From Chara braunii (taxonomy: Eukaryota > Streptophyta > Charophyceae > Charales > Characeae), in contig BFEA01000247.1 of the NCBI GenBank assembly GCA_003427395.1, forward strand, positions 1,348,872 through 1,387,711: a DNA stretch of 38,840 bases, read 5' to 3'. Position 1 is the stretch's first letter. The number at the start of each line of letters is the position of its first letter. Made by a program: the position numbers and the translations under genes. Under the pieces are notes generated by a model. It saw nothing but the letters and a program-made list of their open reading frames with translations. It was not told the DNA's origin and made no database searches. Shown one piece after another: positions 38,060 through 38,840 of the stretch.

Positions 38060-38840
38060 TGCGAGGCACAAGGCCTCAATAAGCCCCACTGGGCCCTGTT
38101 ATCAGCAAGGTCGGCCGCCCTAAGTGAAGGCAGGCCCGACCGAGGCCTATTTTGGACTACAACGCAACTGGGGAAAATTCAGCCAGTTGCGCATCGCCAG
38201 TTGGTTGGAAGTGCTCAGGCCCAGGCTGCCTTTTATCGTATGTAACTGAGGCAGGCCCTGGGCCGGATACACAACATGGACCGAACAAAGGGCTGAGGGC
38301 AGTTGGGAACTAGTAACCACCACAGGCCCTGGGCCTGTTTGTTTTTGGACGGAGGCTCAGCCTCGTGGGGCCTACCGGAAGCTTCTGGGCCGGGGCCCAG
38401 TACCACAGTATCGCACGCAGCAGCATGCCACTTCGATATAGGGGAGGGCCTGCCCACGCATTGGTCATTCGGGCACTGGCTGCATGCTGCGCAAGCGCTG
38501 CTGCACTAACGCTGGCCAGCGCTCACACGCTCACGGGCGAGCTGGAAGGAGCACGCAGCCATAGCCGAGCTGCGCTGCTGTATGCTGGATGAGGTGCATG
38601 GTGGTTCTTGGGTGCATGTGGCACCTGTGAGTTGGGGATCGAGGTTATGAGTGATACGAGAGACATACCTGGTGCTTGAGGTGAACGGCATTGGCCGAGA
38701 TCTGCCCGTACTTCGGGAGCTGTTGACGTCATCAGCTGCATTGTAGATAGGCTAGATAGGATCTGCCATCTGTAGTCTGGGCGCCGAGCGCCAGATAGGA
38801 TATCGACATTGGTTCTTCGTTGATGATGATGAGACTATTC
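38060..38840 (+). repeat. 3' LTR of element B, cut by the window end
   Basis: Starts TGCGAGGCACAAGGCC, parallel to TGTGAGGAACAAACCC of the 5' LTR. Shared landmarks are the GGGCCCTGTTATCAG/GGGCCCTATCAG block, CGCCCTAAGTGAAGGCAGGC, and near the window end TGGGCGCCGAGCGCCAGA. Otherwise it differs from the 5' LTR and from element A's LTRs, so it belongs to another subfamily. It contains a 9-bp-arm hairpin (38163-38171 with 38183-38191). Confidence 0.75.

Larger units (their letters stand above)
29796..38840 (+). mobile_element. Element B: chimeric Ty3/Gypsy chromovirus, plus strand, right end outside window
   Basis: Order: 5' LTR, initiator-Met PBS, leader, gag, a second divergent gag, protease, RT, RNase H, integrase, chromodomain-like tail, PPT and a 3' LTR that runs off the window. 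The 5' LTR, leader and first gag are close to element A. The second gag, pol and 3' LTR are more distant, as if two lineages had been joined near 33297. Frameshifts and lost catalytic residues make it non-autonomous. Target-site duplication cannot be tested. Confidence 0.9.

Overview
This is a eukaryotic nuclear window dominated by decayed transposable elements, simple-sequence tracts and assembly gaps. There is no operon, ribosomal RNA, CRISPR array or other prokaryotic feature. Chromodomain-bearing Ty3/Gypsy elements primed by initiator-Met tRNA, telo-box-like AAACCCTA motifs and very repeat-rich intergenic DNA suggest a large green-lineage genome. A charophyte alga of the Chara type is my best guess, but this is inference from style and not a database match.

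Layout. Positions 1-8742 hold element A, a Ty3/Gypsy chromovirus on the minus strand: 3' LTR, PPT, chromodomain/integrase, RNase H/RT, protease, gag, long leader, PBS and a truncated 5' LTR. All its genes are broken, and an inverted duplication sits between protease and RT. Positions 8826-9664 are a long purine (GAA-type) tract followed by two telo-boxes and a possible first exon. After a 140-base gap, 10404-12095 encodes the most interesting protein here: a Josephin-like cysteine-protease domain followed by Cys/His modules with RING-like spacing. Two modules are in frame and two more follow in shifted frames. Positions 12100-15100 hold microsatellites, a possible host exon, an about 1-kb retroposed insertion with a 57-A tail and a 16-bp target-site duplication, and two related exon-like segments on opposite strands. 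Positions 15135-20047 look like a non-autonomous minus-strand LTR element with a poly-G polypurine tract and no recognisable pol. A well-formed possible exon (20414-20519) and a badly decayed gypsy integrase (20826-21840) follow. Positions 22000-25750 hold degenerate tandem repeats, tRNA-like Pol III box pairs and microsatellites. A Penelope-like reverse transcriptase remnant lies on the minus strand at 26575-27735.

Positions 29796-38840 hold element B, a second chromovirus on the plus strand, running off the window end. Its 5' LTR and first gag resemble element A. It then carries a second, divergent gag, followed by pol and a dissimilar 3' LTR, so it looks like a chimera of two related lineages. 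Both elements have lost the second Asp of the RT YLDD box, and neither looks autonomous.

Apart from the Josephin/RING gene and two or three possible single exons, I see no convincing host genes. All functional statements rest on reading motifs by eye.
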